From BS150m-G50 sp964501185 [NCBI: uncultured Bacteroidia bacterium] (GTDB lineage: Bacteria > CAIWAD01 > BS150m-G50): a stretch of DNA of 14,704 bases. The stretch lies in the NCBI GenBank assembly GCA_964501185.1, contig CAZCRT010000051.1, forward strand, positions 1 through 14,704, read 5' to 3'. Position 1 is the stretch's first letter; each line of letters begins with the position of its first letter. This document shows, in pieces, positions 7,694 through 14,704 of the stretch. The notes below the pieces were generated by a model, which was not told the origin of the DNA, did not search any database, and saw only the letters and a program-made list of their open reading frames with translations. The translations under genes were made by a program, and so were the position numbers.

Positions 7694-9849
7694 GCAACTT
7701 TCCAGACTTCACCTCAATCCCTTTTCAACCGGTAACTGAAGCTCCCGACGGTGCTGCTGAAAGCAGCTGGCAGACAAATGAGCAGATAGCTGTCAAATCA
7801 CGATATCAGCTGCCTGACATGGCTGATCTCACACATCTGGGTTTCACTGCCGGTGTGCCACCTTTTCTGAGGGGGCCCTATGCGACCATGTATGTCAGGC
7901 GCCCCTGGACTGTTCGCCAGTACGCCGGTTTCTCCACTGCGGAAGAGAGTAACGCCTTTTATCGCCGCAACCTGGCAGCGGGTCAGAAAGGGCTCTCCAT
8001 TGCTTTTGACCTGGCCACACACCGTGGTTACGATTCTGATCATCCCCGTGTACGCAGTGATGTAGGTAAGGCTGGTGTAGCCATCGACTCAGTCCTGGAT
8101 ATGCAGGTTCTGTTCGACAAAATTCCACTGGACAAAATGTCGGTGTCGATGACGATGAATGGAGCCGTACTGCCGGTGATGGCATTCTATATCGTAGCTG
8201 CTGAAGAGCAGGGAGTCAAACCGGAGCAGCTGACCGGTACTATCCAGAACGATATACTGAAAGAATACATGGTGCGTAATACTTATATCTACCCACCTCA
8301 ACCATCACTGCGAATCATTGCCGACATCTTTGCCTGGACTGCTGCTCATATGCCCCGTTTCAACAGTATCAGCATCTCCGGTTACCACATGCAGGAAGCG
8401 GGGGCAACTGCCGATCTGGAAATGGCGTACACGCTGGCTGACGGTCTTGAATATGTCCGCACCGGTATCAAGGCGGGAATCCCTATTGACAGTTTCGCGC
8501 CCCGGCTTTCCTTTTTCTGGGGTGAGGGGATGAACTTCTTCATGGAGATTGCGAAACTACGGGCCGCCCGTGTTATCTGGGCGCAGCTCATGAAACAGTT
8601 CAATCCCGGTGATGATAAATCAATGGCGTTACGCACTCACTGTCAGACTTCGGGATGGAGTCTGACCGAACAGGACCCCTACAACAACGTGATACGTACC
8701 TGCGTTGAAGCCATGGCAGCCGCTTTTGGGCACACACAGTCACTGCATACTAACTCGCTGGACGAAGCGATCGCGCTCCCAACTGATTTCTCCGCCCGTA
8801 TTGCCCGCAATACGCAACTGCACCTGCAGGAGGAAACCGGCATCTGCCAGGTTGTAGATCCCTGGGGAGGTTCCTATTATCTGGAGTATCTTACCGGTGA
8901 ACTGTTGCGCCGGGGTTGGGAACATATTAAAGAAATTGAGGAACTGGGTGGTATGACCCGCGCACTTACTACCGGTTTGCCCGGACGTCGTATTGAAGAA
9001 GCAGCTACCCGGCGTCAGGCGCATATTGATTCCGGTGCTGAAGCAATCATTGGTGTCAACCGCTACCAGCTGGAACAGGAAGATCCGCTCGATATTCTGG
9101 AAGTTGATAACAGCGCAGTACTACGCTCACAGCTGCAGCGTTTGAAAGCAGTGCGGCAGGAACGTGATACAGATAAAGTCAATCGCGCGCTCCAGGCACT
9201 GACTGTGGCTGCAGAAAATGGTCAGGGCAACCTGCTGGAGCTGTCGGTAAATGCTGCCCGCGCCCGTGCTACCCTGGGGGAAATCTCATCTGCCCTGGAG
9301 CAGGAGTTCGGCCGCTATCAGGCAAGCGGCAGCGTTGTTACAGGTATCTATCGTGCGGCTTACGGAAAGGAAGAGGAAGTGACACAGATCAGAAACCAGG
9401 CCGATGAGTTCGCTGCCCGGGAAGGACGCCGTCCCCGAATTCTGGTTGCCAAAATGGGACAGGACGGCCATGATCGTGGTTCCAAGGTGATCGCTACAGC
9501 GTTTGCCGATCTGGGATTTGATGTTGATATCGGCCCATTGTTCCAGACCCCGGCGGAAACAGCCCGGCAGGCAGTTGAGAACGATGTTCACATTATCGGT
9601 ATGAGTTCACTGGCAGGTGGGCACAAAACGCTGCTTCCGGAATTGATGCAGGAGCTGCGACAACTCGACCGTGAGGACATCATGGTAGTTGTCGGTGGTG
9701 TGATACCCGCACAGGACTATGATGAGTTGTACAGGGACGGTGCTGCTGCCATTTTTGGCCCCGGCACTGTCATCACTACAGCTGCGGGGCAGGTCCTGGA
9801 GGAACTCATGGAGCATCGTGGATACAGGAGTCAGAGCAACAATGACTGA
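7690..9849 (+). CDS. mutB: Methylmalonyl-CoA mutase large (catalytic) subunit
   Basis: This subunit catalyses the radical carbon-skeleton rearrangement of methylmalonyl-CoA to succinyl-CoA with adenosylcobalamin. The 719 residues have the normal length and domain order. The N-terminal TIM barrel carries RGPYATMY and [13 protein letters not shown], where Y78 corresponds to the radical-controlling Y89 of the Propionibacterium enzyme. Further blocks are [22 protein letters not shown] and [20 protein letters not shown] (about 20 residues). The C-terminal cobalamin domain has D592-G-H594-D-R-G597, in which the histidine is the lower axial cobalt ligand, then SSLAGGH and [13 protein letters not shown] lies 7 bases before the ATG, inside mutA. 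The gene overlaps mutA by 4 bases and meaB by 8. Nothing looks damaged, and the overall match to well-studied MutB sequences is very close. Confidence 0.97.
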   Translation: MSNFPDFTSIPFQPVTEAPDGAAESSWQTNEQIAVKSRYQLPDMADLTHLGFTAGVPPFLRGPYATMYVRRPWTVRQYAGFSTAEESNAFYRRNLAAGQKGLSIAFDLATHRGYDSDHPRVRSDVGKAGVAIDSVLDMQVLFDKIPLDKMSVSMTMNGAVLPVMAFYIVAAEEQGVKPEQLTGTIQNDILKEYMVRNTYIYPPQPSLRIIADIFAWTAAHMPRFNSISISGYHMQEAGATADLEMAYTLADGLEYVRTGIKAGIPIDSFAPRLSFFWGEGMNFFMEIAKLRAARVIWAQLMKQFNPGDDKSMALRTHCQTSGWSLTEQDPYNNVIRTCVEAMAAAFGHTQSLHTNSLDEAIALPTDFSARIARNTQLHLQEETGICQVVDPWGGSYYLEYLTGELLRRGWEHIKEIEELGGMTRALTTGLPGRRIEEAATRRQAHIDSGAEAIIGVNRYQLEQEDPLDILEVDNSAVLRSQLQRLKAVRQERDTDKVNRALQALTVAAENGQGNLLELSVNAARARATLGEISSALEQEFGRYQASGSVVTGIYRAAYGKEEEVTQIRNQADEFAAREGRRPRILVAKMGQDGHDRGSKVIATAFADLGFDVDIGPLFQTPAETARQAVENDVHIIGMSSLAGGHKTLLPELMQELRQLDREDIMVVVGGVIPAQDYDELYRDGAAAIFGPGTVITTAAGQVLEELMEHRGYRSQSNND

Positions 9850-10960
9850 AAAGAAGCGTAAACCTGAGTGGGTGCCACCGGATGCCGGGGAGGAGTTCAG
9901 CAGCAGTATCCGCTCCGGCGCTATCGGGAAGAGCAGTAACCAGGCACCTGCAACCGGTAATCATAAACGGGTAGCGGAACTCAGTCATGACGATTACCAG
10001 GCAGGAGTCCTGGCCTGTGACCGCACTATACTTGCCCGGGCGATAACGCTGGTGGAAAGCGACCTGTCAGTGCATGCTCCGCTGGCCCGGGAACTGGTAC
10101 AAACGCTGCTCCCCTCAAGTGGTAATTCGATCCGTATCGGGATCACTGGAGTGCCGGGTGCCGGCAAGAGCAGTTTCATTGAAGCACTTGGCAGCTGGCT
10201 ACTTGAGCAGAGCCATAAGCTGGCAGTGCTGGCGGTTGATCCCAGCAGTAACCGCACCCGGGGCAGTATTCTGGGTGATAAGACCCGCATGGAACAACTG
10301 GCACGAAATCCTCAGTGCTTTATACGCCCTTCCCCTTCCAGCGGCACACTCGGTGGTGTATCACGTAAGACCAGGGAAACAATTTTACTCTGCGAGGCTG
10401 CAGGTTTTGATGTGATACTGGTCGAGACTATTGGTGTGGGGCAGAGTGAGATCGCTGTACGCGCTCTGGTTGATTTTTTCCTGTTACTGACACTCACCGG
10501 TGCGGGTGACGAACTTCAGGGTTTCAAGAAAGGGGTCATGGAGCTGGCAGACGCCCTGCTGGTGCACAAAGCGGACGGTAGCAACCGCGAACCGGCTGCC
10601 ACAGTGCGCAGCGAATATGAGCGAGTCCTGCACTATTTTGCACCCGCAACCACGGGCTGGCAAACACCTGTTCAACTTGCTTCCTCACTGGATGGCACCG
10701 GAATCAGTGAAATCTGGCAGGTGATACAGGAGTTCCGCACAACAACTACTGCCAGTGGTGTGTTCGCGCAGAGGAGACGGGAGCAGCTACGTGACTGGCT
10801 GCACAGCCAGGTGCAGGAACAACTTTTACAGGAATTCCACCATCATCCGCAGGTTCAACGGCAACTGCTGGAATTGGAGCAGGCTGTGATGACAGGGGAT
10901 ATAACAGCATCCGCAGCCGCTGAACGCCTGCTTAAGGCTTTTCGTGGAGAAAAGAAGTAG
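9842..10960 (+). CDS. meaB: Methylmalonyl-CoA mutase-associated G-protein
   Basis: This is a G3E-family GTPase that gates cobalamin loading into, and protects, methylmalonyl-CoA mutase. From the ATG at 9842 it is 372 residues. The Walker A/G1 motif is GVPGAGKS (103-110). It is followed by [20 protein letters not shown] (131-150) and the ETIGVGQSE block (195-203). The G4 position reads H242-K-A-D245 instead of the usual NKxD (TKxD in some relatives), which is unusual. About 45 residues precede the conserved core, including a basic start and [10 protein letters not shown]; the family core alone is near 320-330 residues. The longer open frame back to 9719 lies inside mutB and is rejected. AGGAG is 11 bases upstream. 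The 8-base overlap with mutB indicates coupled expression with its client enzyme. Confidence 0.94.
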   Translation: MTEKKRKPEWVPPDAGEEFSSSIRSGAIGKSSNQAPATGNHKRVAELSHDDYQAGVLACDRTILARAITLVESDLSVHAPLARELVQTLLPSSGNSIRIGITGVPGAGKSSFIEALGSWLLEQSHKLAVLAVDPSSNRTRGSILGDKTRMEQLARNPQCFIRPSPSSGTLGGVSRKTRETILLCEAAGFDVILVETIGVGQSEIAVRALVDFFLLLTLTGAGDELQGFKKGVMELADALLVHKADGSNREPAATVRSEYERVLHYFAPATTGWQTPVQLASSLDGTGISEIWQVIQEFRTTTTASGVFAQRRREQLRDWLHSQVQEQLLQEFHHHPQVQRQLLELEQAVMTGDITASAAAERLLKAFRGEKK

Positions 10961-10975
10961 TCCTGTAACCAGAGT

Positions 10976-12142
10976 ATGACTCCCGGAATATTGATGAAAC
11001 CTGAAATCAAATCACGCCTGCCACAGGTCGGTACTTCCATATTTGCGGTAATGACCGCCCTGGCAGAAGAGTATAAGGCCCTCAACCTGTCGCAGGGGTT
11101 CCCTGACTTTCAACCCCCGGCAGAGCTGATCGAGCTGGTACATCATCACCTGCAGGCCGGCCACAACCAGTATGCGCCAATGCCGGGCATTCCGGCACTA
11201 CGCCAGGCTATTGCCAGCAAAACTACTGCTGCCTGCGGCCATCAACCTGATCCGGAATCTGAAATCAACGTGACAGCAGGTGCTACTGAAGCCCTCTTCA
11301 GTGCGATAACAGCAGTTGTCCATCCCGGTGATGAGGTGATACTGTTCGATCCCGCGTATGATTCCTATGTGCCGACAATCCGTCTCTGTGGTGGACACCC
11401 GGTTCGTTTGCAGTTGAAGCCACCCGGGTGGGGAGTAGACTGGGATGAAGTTGCTGATTGTATCACACAGCGCACCCGGCTTATCATTATCAACACACCT
11501 CACAATCCTACAGGTTCTGTTTTTACCACGGAGGACTGGGAGAATCTGGCCCGGCTGTTGCGCAACAGCAATATCCTTGTACTGTCAGATGAGGTTTATG
11601 AGCATATCATTTTTGATGGACTCAGGCACCATGGCGTGTTGGAGAACCCGGAACTTGCACAACGGGCTTTCTCGATATCATCATTTGGGAAAACGTATCA
11701 CGCTACCGGTTGGAAGGTCGGCTACTGTATCGCACCGGCACTGATGATGCAGGAATTCCGCCGGGTCCACCAGTATGTCAATTACTGTGTCAACACCCCG
11801 GTTCAACATGCCATGGCAGAGTATCTCGCCAACAGCGCACACTACGAGCAGCTGCCACAATTCTACCAGCAGAAGCGAGACCTGTTCTGTGAGCAGCTTC
11901 AGGGCTCCCGTTTCAGTGTCACACCGGCAGCAGGTACTTACTTCCAGCTGCTGGGATACAGCGATATTACTGACGAAGGGGATCAGGAATACGCACGCCG
12001 TCTGACCAGGGAGGCTGGCATCGCGTCAATTCCAGTTTCCTTTTTCAACGCAAACAGCAGCGACCAGAAGCTGCTTCGTTTCTGTTTTGCCAAAGATGAT
12101 GAGAACATTAAACGAGGAGCAGAAATACTGTGTCAGATCTGA
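10976..12142 (+). CDS. ybdL: PLP aminotransferase, methionine/glutamine type (YbdL-like)
   Basis: This is a class I/II fold-type I aminotransferase, most like E. coli YbdL and related methionine transaminases that act on methionine and its 2-oxo acid, often with glutamine as partner. The 388 residues show NLSQGFPDF (37-45), QYAPMPGIPALRQAI (65-79), NPTG (177-180), SDEVYEH (204-210), the PLP lysine K239 in SSFGKTYHATGWKVGY, and R368 in LLRFCF as the likely carboxylate-binding arginine. An ATG 18 bases inside (10994) is an equally good start and has a weak GGA upstream; neither site is strong. It follows meaB by 15 bases and overlaps the omega-amidase gene by 13, so it belongs to the mut operon and pairs functionally with the next gene. 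Substrate assignment is by family resemblance. Confidence 0.85.
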   Translation: MTPGILMKPEIKSRLPQVGTSIFAVMTALAEEYKALNLSQGFPDFQPPAELIELVHHHLQAGHNQYAPMPGIPALRQAIASKTTAACGHQPDPESEINVTAGATEALFSAITAVVHPGDEVILFDPAYDSYVPTIRLCGGHPVRLQLKPPGWGVDWDEVADCITQRTRLIIINTPHNPTGSVFTTEDWENLARLLRNSNILVLSDEVYEHIIFDGLRHHGVLENPELAQRAFSISSFGKTYHATGWKVGYCIAPALMMQEFRRVHQYVNYCVNTPVQHAMAEYLANSAHYEQLPQFYQQKRDLFCEQLQGSRFSVTPAAGTYFQLLGYSDITDEGDQEYARRLTREAGIASIPVSFFNANSSDQKLLRFCFAKDDENIKRGAEILCQI

Positions 12143-12912
12143 AAGTCACCCTGATCCAGTGCGATCTTCAGTGGCAGAACCCAGCCCTGAACCGTAAGCG
12201 ACTGCAGGCAGCAGTTGAGAAAGAGCTGAAGCTGAGCGGACCGGTTGATCTGGCAGTGCTTCCGGAAATGTTCAGTACCGGTTTCTGTATGGATACAGCC
12301 GGTCAGGCAGAGGAAATGGCAGGCCCTACTGTGAAATGGCTACGCGAGCTGGCAGCTTCCACCGGTGCTGTAATCACCGGCAGTCTTATAATTGCTGAGA
12401 ACGGACATTTCTATAATCGACTGATCTGGATGCCTCCAACAGGTGAGCTGTCCTTTTATGACAAACGGCACCTCTTTCGCATGGCGCAGGAGGAACAGCA
12501 TTACAGTGGTGGTGACAGACAGCTGACAGTGGAATTGAACGGCTGGCGTGTAAGACCGCTCATCTGCTACGATCTACGTTTTCCGGTCTGGAGCCGCAAC
12601 CGCGATGATTATGATCTGCTGTTGCTGGTAGCCAACTGGCCGGCAAAGCGCAGGGATGTGTGGCGTATTCTGCTGCAGGCGCGAGCTGCGGAAAACCTGG
12701 CCTGGCTGGTAGCGGTTAACCGGGTGGGACAGGATGATAACGGTATTGACTACAGTGGTGACTCAAGTGTGATCGATCCCCAGGGTATACCGTTGCTGAC
12801 TCTGCCTGATGAGGAAGCGACTTCTACTGTCATATTGAGCCGCAATCAGCTGGATCAATGGCGCCAGCGCTTCCCGGCGCATCTGGATGGGGATGATTTC
12901 CGGTTGGAGTAA
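12130..12912 (+). CDS. yafV: Omega-amidase, carbon-nitrogen hydrolase (YafV/NIT2-like)
   Basis: This is predicted to hydrolyse 2-oxoglutaramate (and 2-oxosuccinamate) to 2-oxo acid and ammonia, pulling glutamine-dependent transamination forward. The 260-residue nitrilase-fold protein has the full catalytic triad: E46 in LPEMFSTGF, K112 in YDKRHLF, and C146 in ICYDLRFPVW. These are the YafV/NIT2 signature contexts. The start is GTG at 12130, supported by GAGGAG 10 bases upstream inside the aminotransferase gene; the 13-base overlap indicates translational coupling. Aminotransferase plus omega-amidase is a recognised pair in methionine salvage. Its TAA stop directly touches the left arm of a long inverted repeat, which may end the operon transcript. 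Confidence 0.88.
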   Translation: MSDLKVTLIQCDLQWQNPALNRKRLQAAVEKELKLSGPVDLAVLPEMFSTGFCMDTAGQAEEMAGPTVKWLRELAASTGAVITGSLIIAENGHFYNRLIWMPPTGELSFYDKRHLFRMAQEEQHYSGGDRQLTVELNGWRVRPLICYDLRFPVWSRNRDDYDLLLLVANWPAKRRDVWRILLQARAAENLAWLVAVNRVGQDDNGIDYSGDSSVIDPQGIPLLTLPDEEATSTVILSRNQLDQWRQRFPAHLDGDDFRLE

Positions 12913-13095
12913 GATAAGAACTCACACGGAGGCATAGAGAAAAAGGAATAATGGTTACATCAAAAGGGGGCAATGAGTATGAATACTGTGTGACTATTTC
13001 TACAGTGCATTGACAAGCTATTACCTCACCATAAATTACTCTTAGCTCTTCTCAGTACCTCATTCTTCCTCTGTGCCTCCGTGTGAGTCTTTATC
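12913..13095. repeat. Long inverted repeat between convergent genes
   Basis: The left arm (12913-12949) and right arm (13062-13095) are near-perfect inverted copies. They include an exact 15-base core, ACTCACACGGAGGCA (12920-12934), paired with 13074-13088. Matching extends outward through GATAA and inward through AGAG and GAAT with a few mismatches. The spacer of about 112 bases shows no gene. The omega-amidase TAA abuts the left arm and the parvulin TAA lies inside the right arm. CACGGAGGCACAGAGG-like words are seen as dispersed repeats in many bacteria. It could work as a bidirectional terminator through its RNA hairpin, or be a small non-autonomous mobile element. It accounts for the whole intergenic gap. 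Confidence 0.7.
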
Positions 13096-13366
13096 TCTCA
13101 CCGGTCTTACGGATAATATGAAACCCGAACTGTGTTCTCACGACACCGCTGACTCCACCGGGACGCAGCCGCTTGACAGCCTCTTCAAAAGGCCGGACCA
13201 TCTGTCCGGTTCCAAACCAGCCCAGATCGCCACCTTTACTCTTGCTGGGACAGGTTGAAAATTCTTTTGCCAGGGCGGCCAGGTTTCCCCCCCTGCGCAG
13301 ACGCTTCAGCAGCTCGTCTGCCAGCGCTTTATCCTTCACCAGTATATGGCTGGCTCTCCATTCCAT
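13091..13366 (-). CDS. ppiC: Stand-alone parvulin-type peptidyl-prolyl isomerase
   Basis: This is predicted to catalyse cis/trans isomerisation of prolyl bonds during protein folding in the cytoplasm; there is no signal peptide or membrane segment. The 91-residue protein is a single parvulin domain, like E. coli PpiC (93 residues). It has ASHILVK near the N-terminus, CPSKSKGGDLGWFGTGQMV in the middle and TQFGFHII near the end. The ATG at 13366 is preceded by GGGAGG at only 4 bases. The frame also continues to a TTG at 13408, which has a perfect AGGAGGTGA 9 bases before it and would give 105 residues. I prefer 13366 because family homology begins there. It converges on the omega-amidase gene and diverges from the hsp20 pair. 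Confidence 0.9.
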   Translation of the reverse strand: MEWRASHILVKDKALADELLKRLRRGGNLAALAKEFSTCPSKSKGGDLGWFGTGQMVRPFEEAVKRLRPGGVSGVVRTQFGFHIIRKTGER

Positions 13367-13487
13367 TCGACCTCCCTGTTTCTGGTTCAGGTACAATATG
13401 GGCAACAATAGCTTTAATCACCTCCTCGAATCGGTAATTCTCCTGCCACCTGTAGAATCCAACCCTGTAGATCTCCTGGAATGATGC

Positions 13488-13542
13488 TGCCACTATACTG
13501 CCACAATGACTGTGCGTACGCCACACATCATGCCACTATGAC
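13488..13542 (+). promoter_or_regulatory. Phased TGCCAC repeats, candidate activator-binding sites
   Basis: Three similar 12-base words, TGCCACTATACT (13488), TGCCACAATGAC (13499) and TGCCACTATGAC (13531), occur in direct orientation. Their spacings of 11 and 32 bases are close to whole helical turns. A weaker GCCAC sits at 13520 and another at 13445. They lie about 75-130 bases upstream of the -24 element of the sigma-54 promoter, which is where bacterial enhancer-binding proteins usually bind. An AT-rich stretch (about 13580-13618) separates them from the promoter, as expected for DNA bending. The binding protein is unknown, and the array could be chance repetition. Confidence 0.4.
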
Positions 13543-13618
13543 AGCTTCACCTGTCAGGTCTTGCTCGACAAGCAGCATGCTCTTTGTTTTCATATTGTAT
13601 TTTATGTGTTTACGAAAT

Positions 13619-13633
13619 TGGCACGCCGCTTGC
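13619..13633 (+). promoter_or_regulatory. Sigma-54 (RpoN) -24/-12 promoter of the hsp20 operon
   Basis: TGGCAC (13619-13624), five bases, then TTGC (13630-13633) followed by T match the RpoN consensus TGGCACG-N4-TTGCW. The GG and GC dinucleotides have the required spacing. The expected start of transcription is near 13645, leaving a leader of about 70 bases before the first hsp20 ATG. No convincing sigma-32 or sigma-70 promoter was seen in this intergenic region. Sigma-54 control has been described for ibpB of E. coli, so such regulation of a small heat-shock gene is not without precedent. Confidence 0.8.
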
Positions 13634-13641
13634 TTACATCT

Positions 13642-13669
13642 GGGCAGAAGCAGGTCAGATAACCTGCCC
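13642..13669 (+). promoter_or_regulatory. Competing hairpins at the 5' end of the hsp20 leader
   Basis: GCAGGT (13650-13655) can pair with ACCTGC (13662-13667). Alternatively, GGGCAG (13642-13647) can pair with CTGCCC (13664-13669). The two stems exclude each other and sit right at the predicted transcript start. They might stabilise the 5' end or sense temperature, but neither visibly sequesters the ribosome binding site GGAGGA at 13705-13710. Confidence 0.3.
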
Positions 13670-13714
13670 CAATGCAAACAAAGGAAAATAACACTAAATT
13701 GAACGGAGGACATC

Positions 13715-14110
13715 ATGTTCTTAACACGCTACAACCCGAGGACACAGCAGAACTTCCCCTGGGAACACTTTACAGATGAACGCTCCTGGGTACCTGCCAT
13801 AGACATTCAGGCTGACGGAAACAATTACATTATCACAGCTGAACTACCCGGCCTGAACAGGAGTGACATAGAAATCAGTCTGGATGGGGATTCACTGCTG
13901 ATAAAGGGTGAAAAAAAGCTGAACCGAACTGAGGAAAACGATGGTTTCCTTATGACCGAGCGATCTGCAGGTAGTTTCCAACGCAGTTTTCATCTGGGCG
14001 ATCAGGTAGATCGGGAGGATATCAGCGCTTCTTTCAAAGATGGCCTGCTGGTAGTCACCCTGAAAAAAAATGAGCAGAGTCGCAAACGCCTGGTCGAAAT
14101 CAACAGCTGA
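13715..14110 (+). CDS. Hsp20-family small heat-shock protein (first of pair)
   Basis: This is an ATP-independent holdase that binds unfolding proteins and keeps them refoldable, normally as a large cytoplasmic oligomer. The 131 residues comprise a short N-terminal arm, an alpha-crystallin domain at about 27-118 (AELPGLNRSDIEISL, then FKDGLLVVTL near 107-116, the conserved G-x-L element) and a C-terminal tail. The tail ends in V-E-I (127-129), an I-x-I-type oligomerisation motif. GGAGGA precedes the ATG by 4 bases. It is the first gene after the sigma-54 promoter and is followed 40 bases later by a second, clearly different Hsp20. The short N-terminal arm is typical of class A bacterial members. 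Confidence 0.95.
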   Translation: MFLTRYNPRTQQNFPWEHFTDERSWVPAIDIQADGNNYIITAELPGLNRSDIEISLDGDSLLIKGEKKLNRTEENDGFLMTERSAGSFQRSFHLGDQVDREDISASFKDGLLVVTLKKNEQSRKRLVEINS

Positions 14111-14150
14111 AATGCCAACAGATATCAGCGAAAACTGAGAGGAGAAAACA

Positions 14151-14558
14151 ATGTGGGTTAACCGCTATCATAGAAATCTGTTAAACGGTGAATGGCCGGG
14201 AGATTTTTCAAGCGATATGGAAACAGCCAGTCGTAACTGCCTGCAGCCACGGGCTGACCTGGAACGGAATGCTAATGACTACCGGCTCTATGTCGAACTG
14301 CCGGGTGTCAGCAAGGATGATATCAGAGTTGAAGTGGAAGAGGGTGTTCTGAAAATCAGCGGTGAGAAAAAGAACCATGCTGATGACACACTGAAAGAGA
14401 TCAGCAGTGAACGTTGCTTCGGCAAATTTGCCCGCTCTTTCCGCCTTGGCCGTGAAATTGACAATGATAATATTCGGGTGGAATTCAACGATGGCCTGTT
14501 GCAGGTACTTCTACCCAGAACCACTGAAACCCGGAAACGGAGTATCACCATTAACTGA
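14151..14558 (+). CDS. Hsp20-family small heat-shock protein (second of pair)
   Basis: This is a second holdase chaperone, 135 residues long. The N-terminal arm is about 34 residues and rich in W, R and N (it starts MWVNRYHRN). The alpha-crystallin domain spans about 35-125 with VELPGVSKDDIRVEV, LKISGEKK, and FNDGLLQVLLPR at 112-123. The C-terminal I-T-I motif is at 132-134. GAGAGGAG lies 6 bases before the ATG. The sequence is well diverged from its neighbour, so this is an old paralogue pair and not a recent tandem duplication. The two may co-assemble, as IbpA and IbpB do in E. coli; that is inferred from the arrangement. An intrinsic terminator follows 80 bases after the stop. Confidence 0.95.
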   Translation: MWVNRYHRNLLNGEWPGDFSSDMETASRNCLQPRADLERNANDYRLYVELPGVSKDDIRVEVEEGVLKISGEKKNHADDTLKEISSERCFGKFARSFRLGREIDNDNIRVEFNDGLLQVLLPRTTETRKRSITIN

Positions 14559-14638
14559 ACTCCACTATCAGAGTGAAATATTAACCGGGAAACTCATAGC
14601 TTCCCCTGAATTCTACATAACATCCTTTTGTGTGAACG

Positions 14639-14664
14639 GCCCCCGGAGACGGGGGCTTTTTTTT
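14639..14664 (+). terminator. Intrinsic terminator of the hsp20 operon
   Basis: A perfect 7-base-pair stem, GCCCCCG/CGGGGGC, closes a GAGA tetraloop of the stable GNRA class. It is followed directly by eight T residues. This is a textbook Rho-independent terminator for the rightward hsp20 transcript. The remaining 40 bases to the window end show no recognisable feature. Confidence 0.93.
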
Positions 14665-14704
14665 GGTTCATCGCGTATTTCCGGGGTAAGCGGCGCTAAT
14701 CTTG

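Noticed and set aside
9719-9841. N-terminal extension of MeaB.
   Set aside because: It lies wholly inside mutB in another frame. The ATG at 9842 has AGGAG upstream and the usual operon overlap.
10938-10954. CTTTTC-gtgga-GAAAAG hairpin at the meaB end as a terminator.
   Set aside because: The stem is weak and AT-rich, inside the coding sequence and without a T-tract. The next gene starts 15 bases after meaB.
13329-13526. 65-codon minus-strand frame upstream of ppiC.
   Set aside because: It overlaps the ppiC start in another frame, and its N-terminal part lies in the control-region repeats. No family resemblance.
13559-13600. Possible sigma-32 promoter (CTTGCTCG...CATATT) before hsp20.
   Set aside because: Both boxes match poorly and the spacing is too long. 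The sigma-54 element downstream is far better.
1-14704. CRISPR array, tRNA, rRNA, phage or transposase genes.
   Set aside because: No regularly spaced repeats, no tRNA-like cloverleaf noticed and no such protein domains. The repeats present are inverted pairs only.

Overview
The window reads as ordinary chromosomal DNA of a Gram-negative bacterium with moderate GC. It has a lipobox lipoprotein, a sigma-54 promoter, strong GGAGG-type ribosome binding sites and REP-like CGTCATTCCCGCG repeats. A three-subunit type B succinate dehydrogenase next to a two-subunit methylmalonyl-CoA mutase with MeaB suggests a propionate/succinate-metabolising member of the Desulfobacterota or a relative, possibly a gammaproteobacterium. 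This placement is an inference from gene content only.

Layout. Positions 1-279 hold a REP-like inverted repeat and no convincing gene. Positions 280-3648 (minus strand) are sdhC-sdhA-sdhB, a complete CAB-order succinate:quinone oxidoreductase/fumarate reductase operon. Positions 3649-4107 hold its promoter region and a segment bounded by degenerate CAGAATACAGGAG inverted repeats. Positions 4108-5163 (plus) encode an excisionase-like helix-turn-helix fused to a beta-class TSPPY DNA methyltransferase, with no restriction gene beside it. Convergent to it (5179-5736, minus) is a small lipoprotein of unknown function. A 319-base divergent intergenic region follows. Positions 6056-12912 (plus) are five tightly packed genes: mutA (short form), mutB, meaB, a methionine-type aminotransferase and an omega-amidase. 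Positions 12913-13095 form a long inverted repeat between convergent genes. Positions 13091-13366 (minus) encode a stand-alone parvulin. A 348-base intergenic region then carries a near-perfect sigma-54 promoter with phased upstream repeats, and it drives two different hsp20 genes (13715-14558) that end at a strong intrinsic terminator.

How the genes work together. MutAB interconverts succinyl-CoA and (R)-methylmalonyl-CoA using adenosylcobalamin, and MeaB is its G-protein chaperone. SdhCAB links succinate to fumarate and the quinone pool, so the two metabolic blocks form consecutive parts of a propionate/succinate route. The last two operon genes form a glutamine-transaminase/omega-amidase pair that would regenerate methionine, or transaminate it, and clear 2-oxoglutaramate. 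The parvulin and the Hsp20 pair form a small protein-quality-control neighbourhood. I found no obviously new multi-gene system. The items most worth checking are the sigma-54 control of the hsp20 pair, the HTH-methyltransferase fusion, the three inverted-repeat-bounded intergenic segments, the short MutA and the unusual G4 motif of MeaB.
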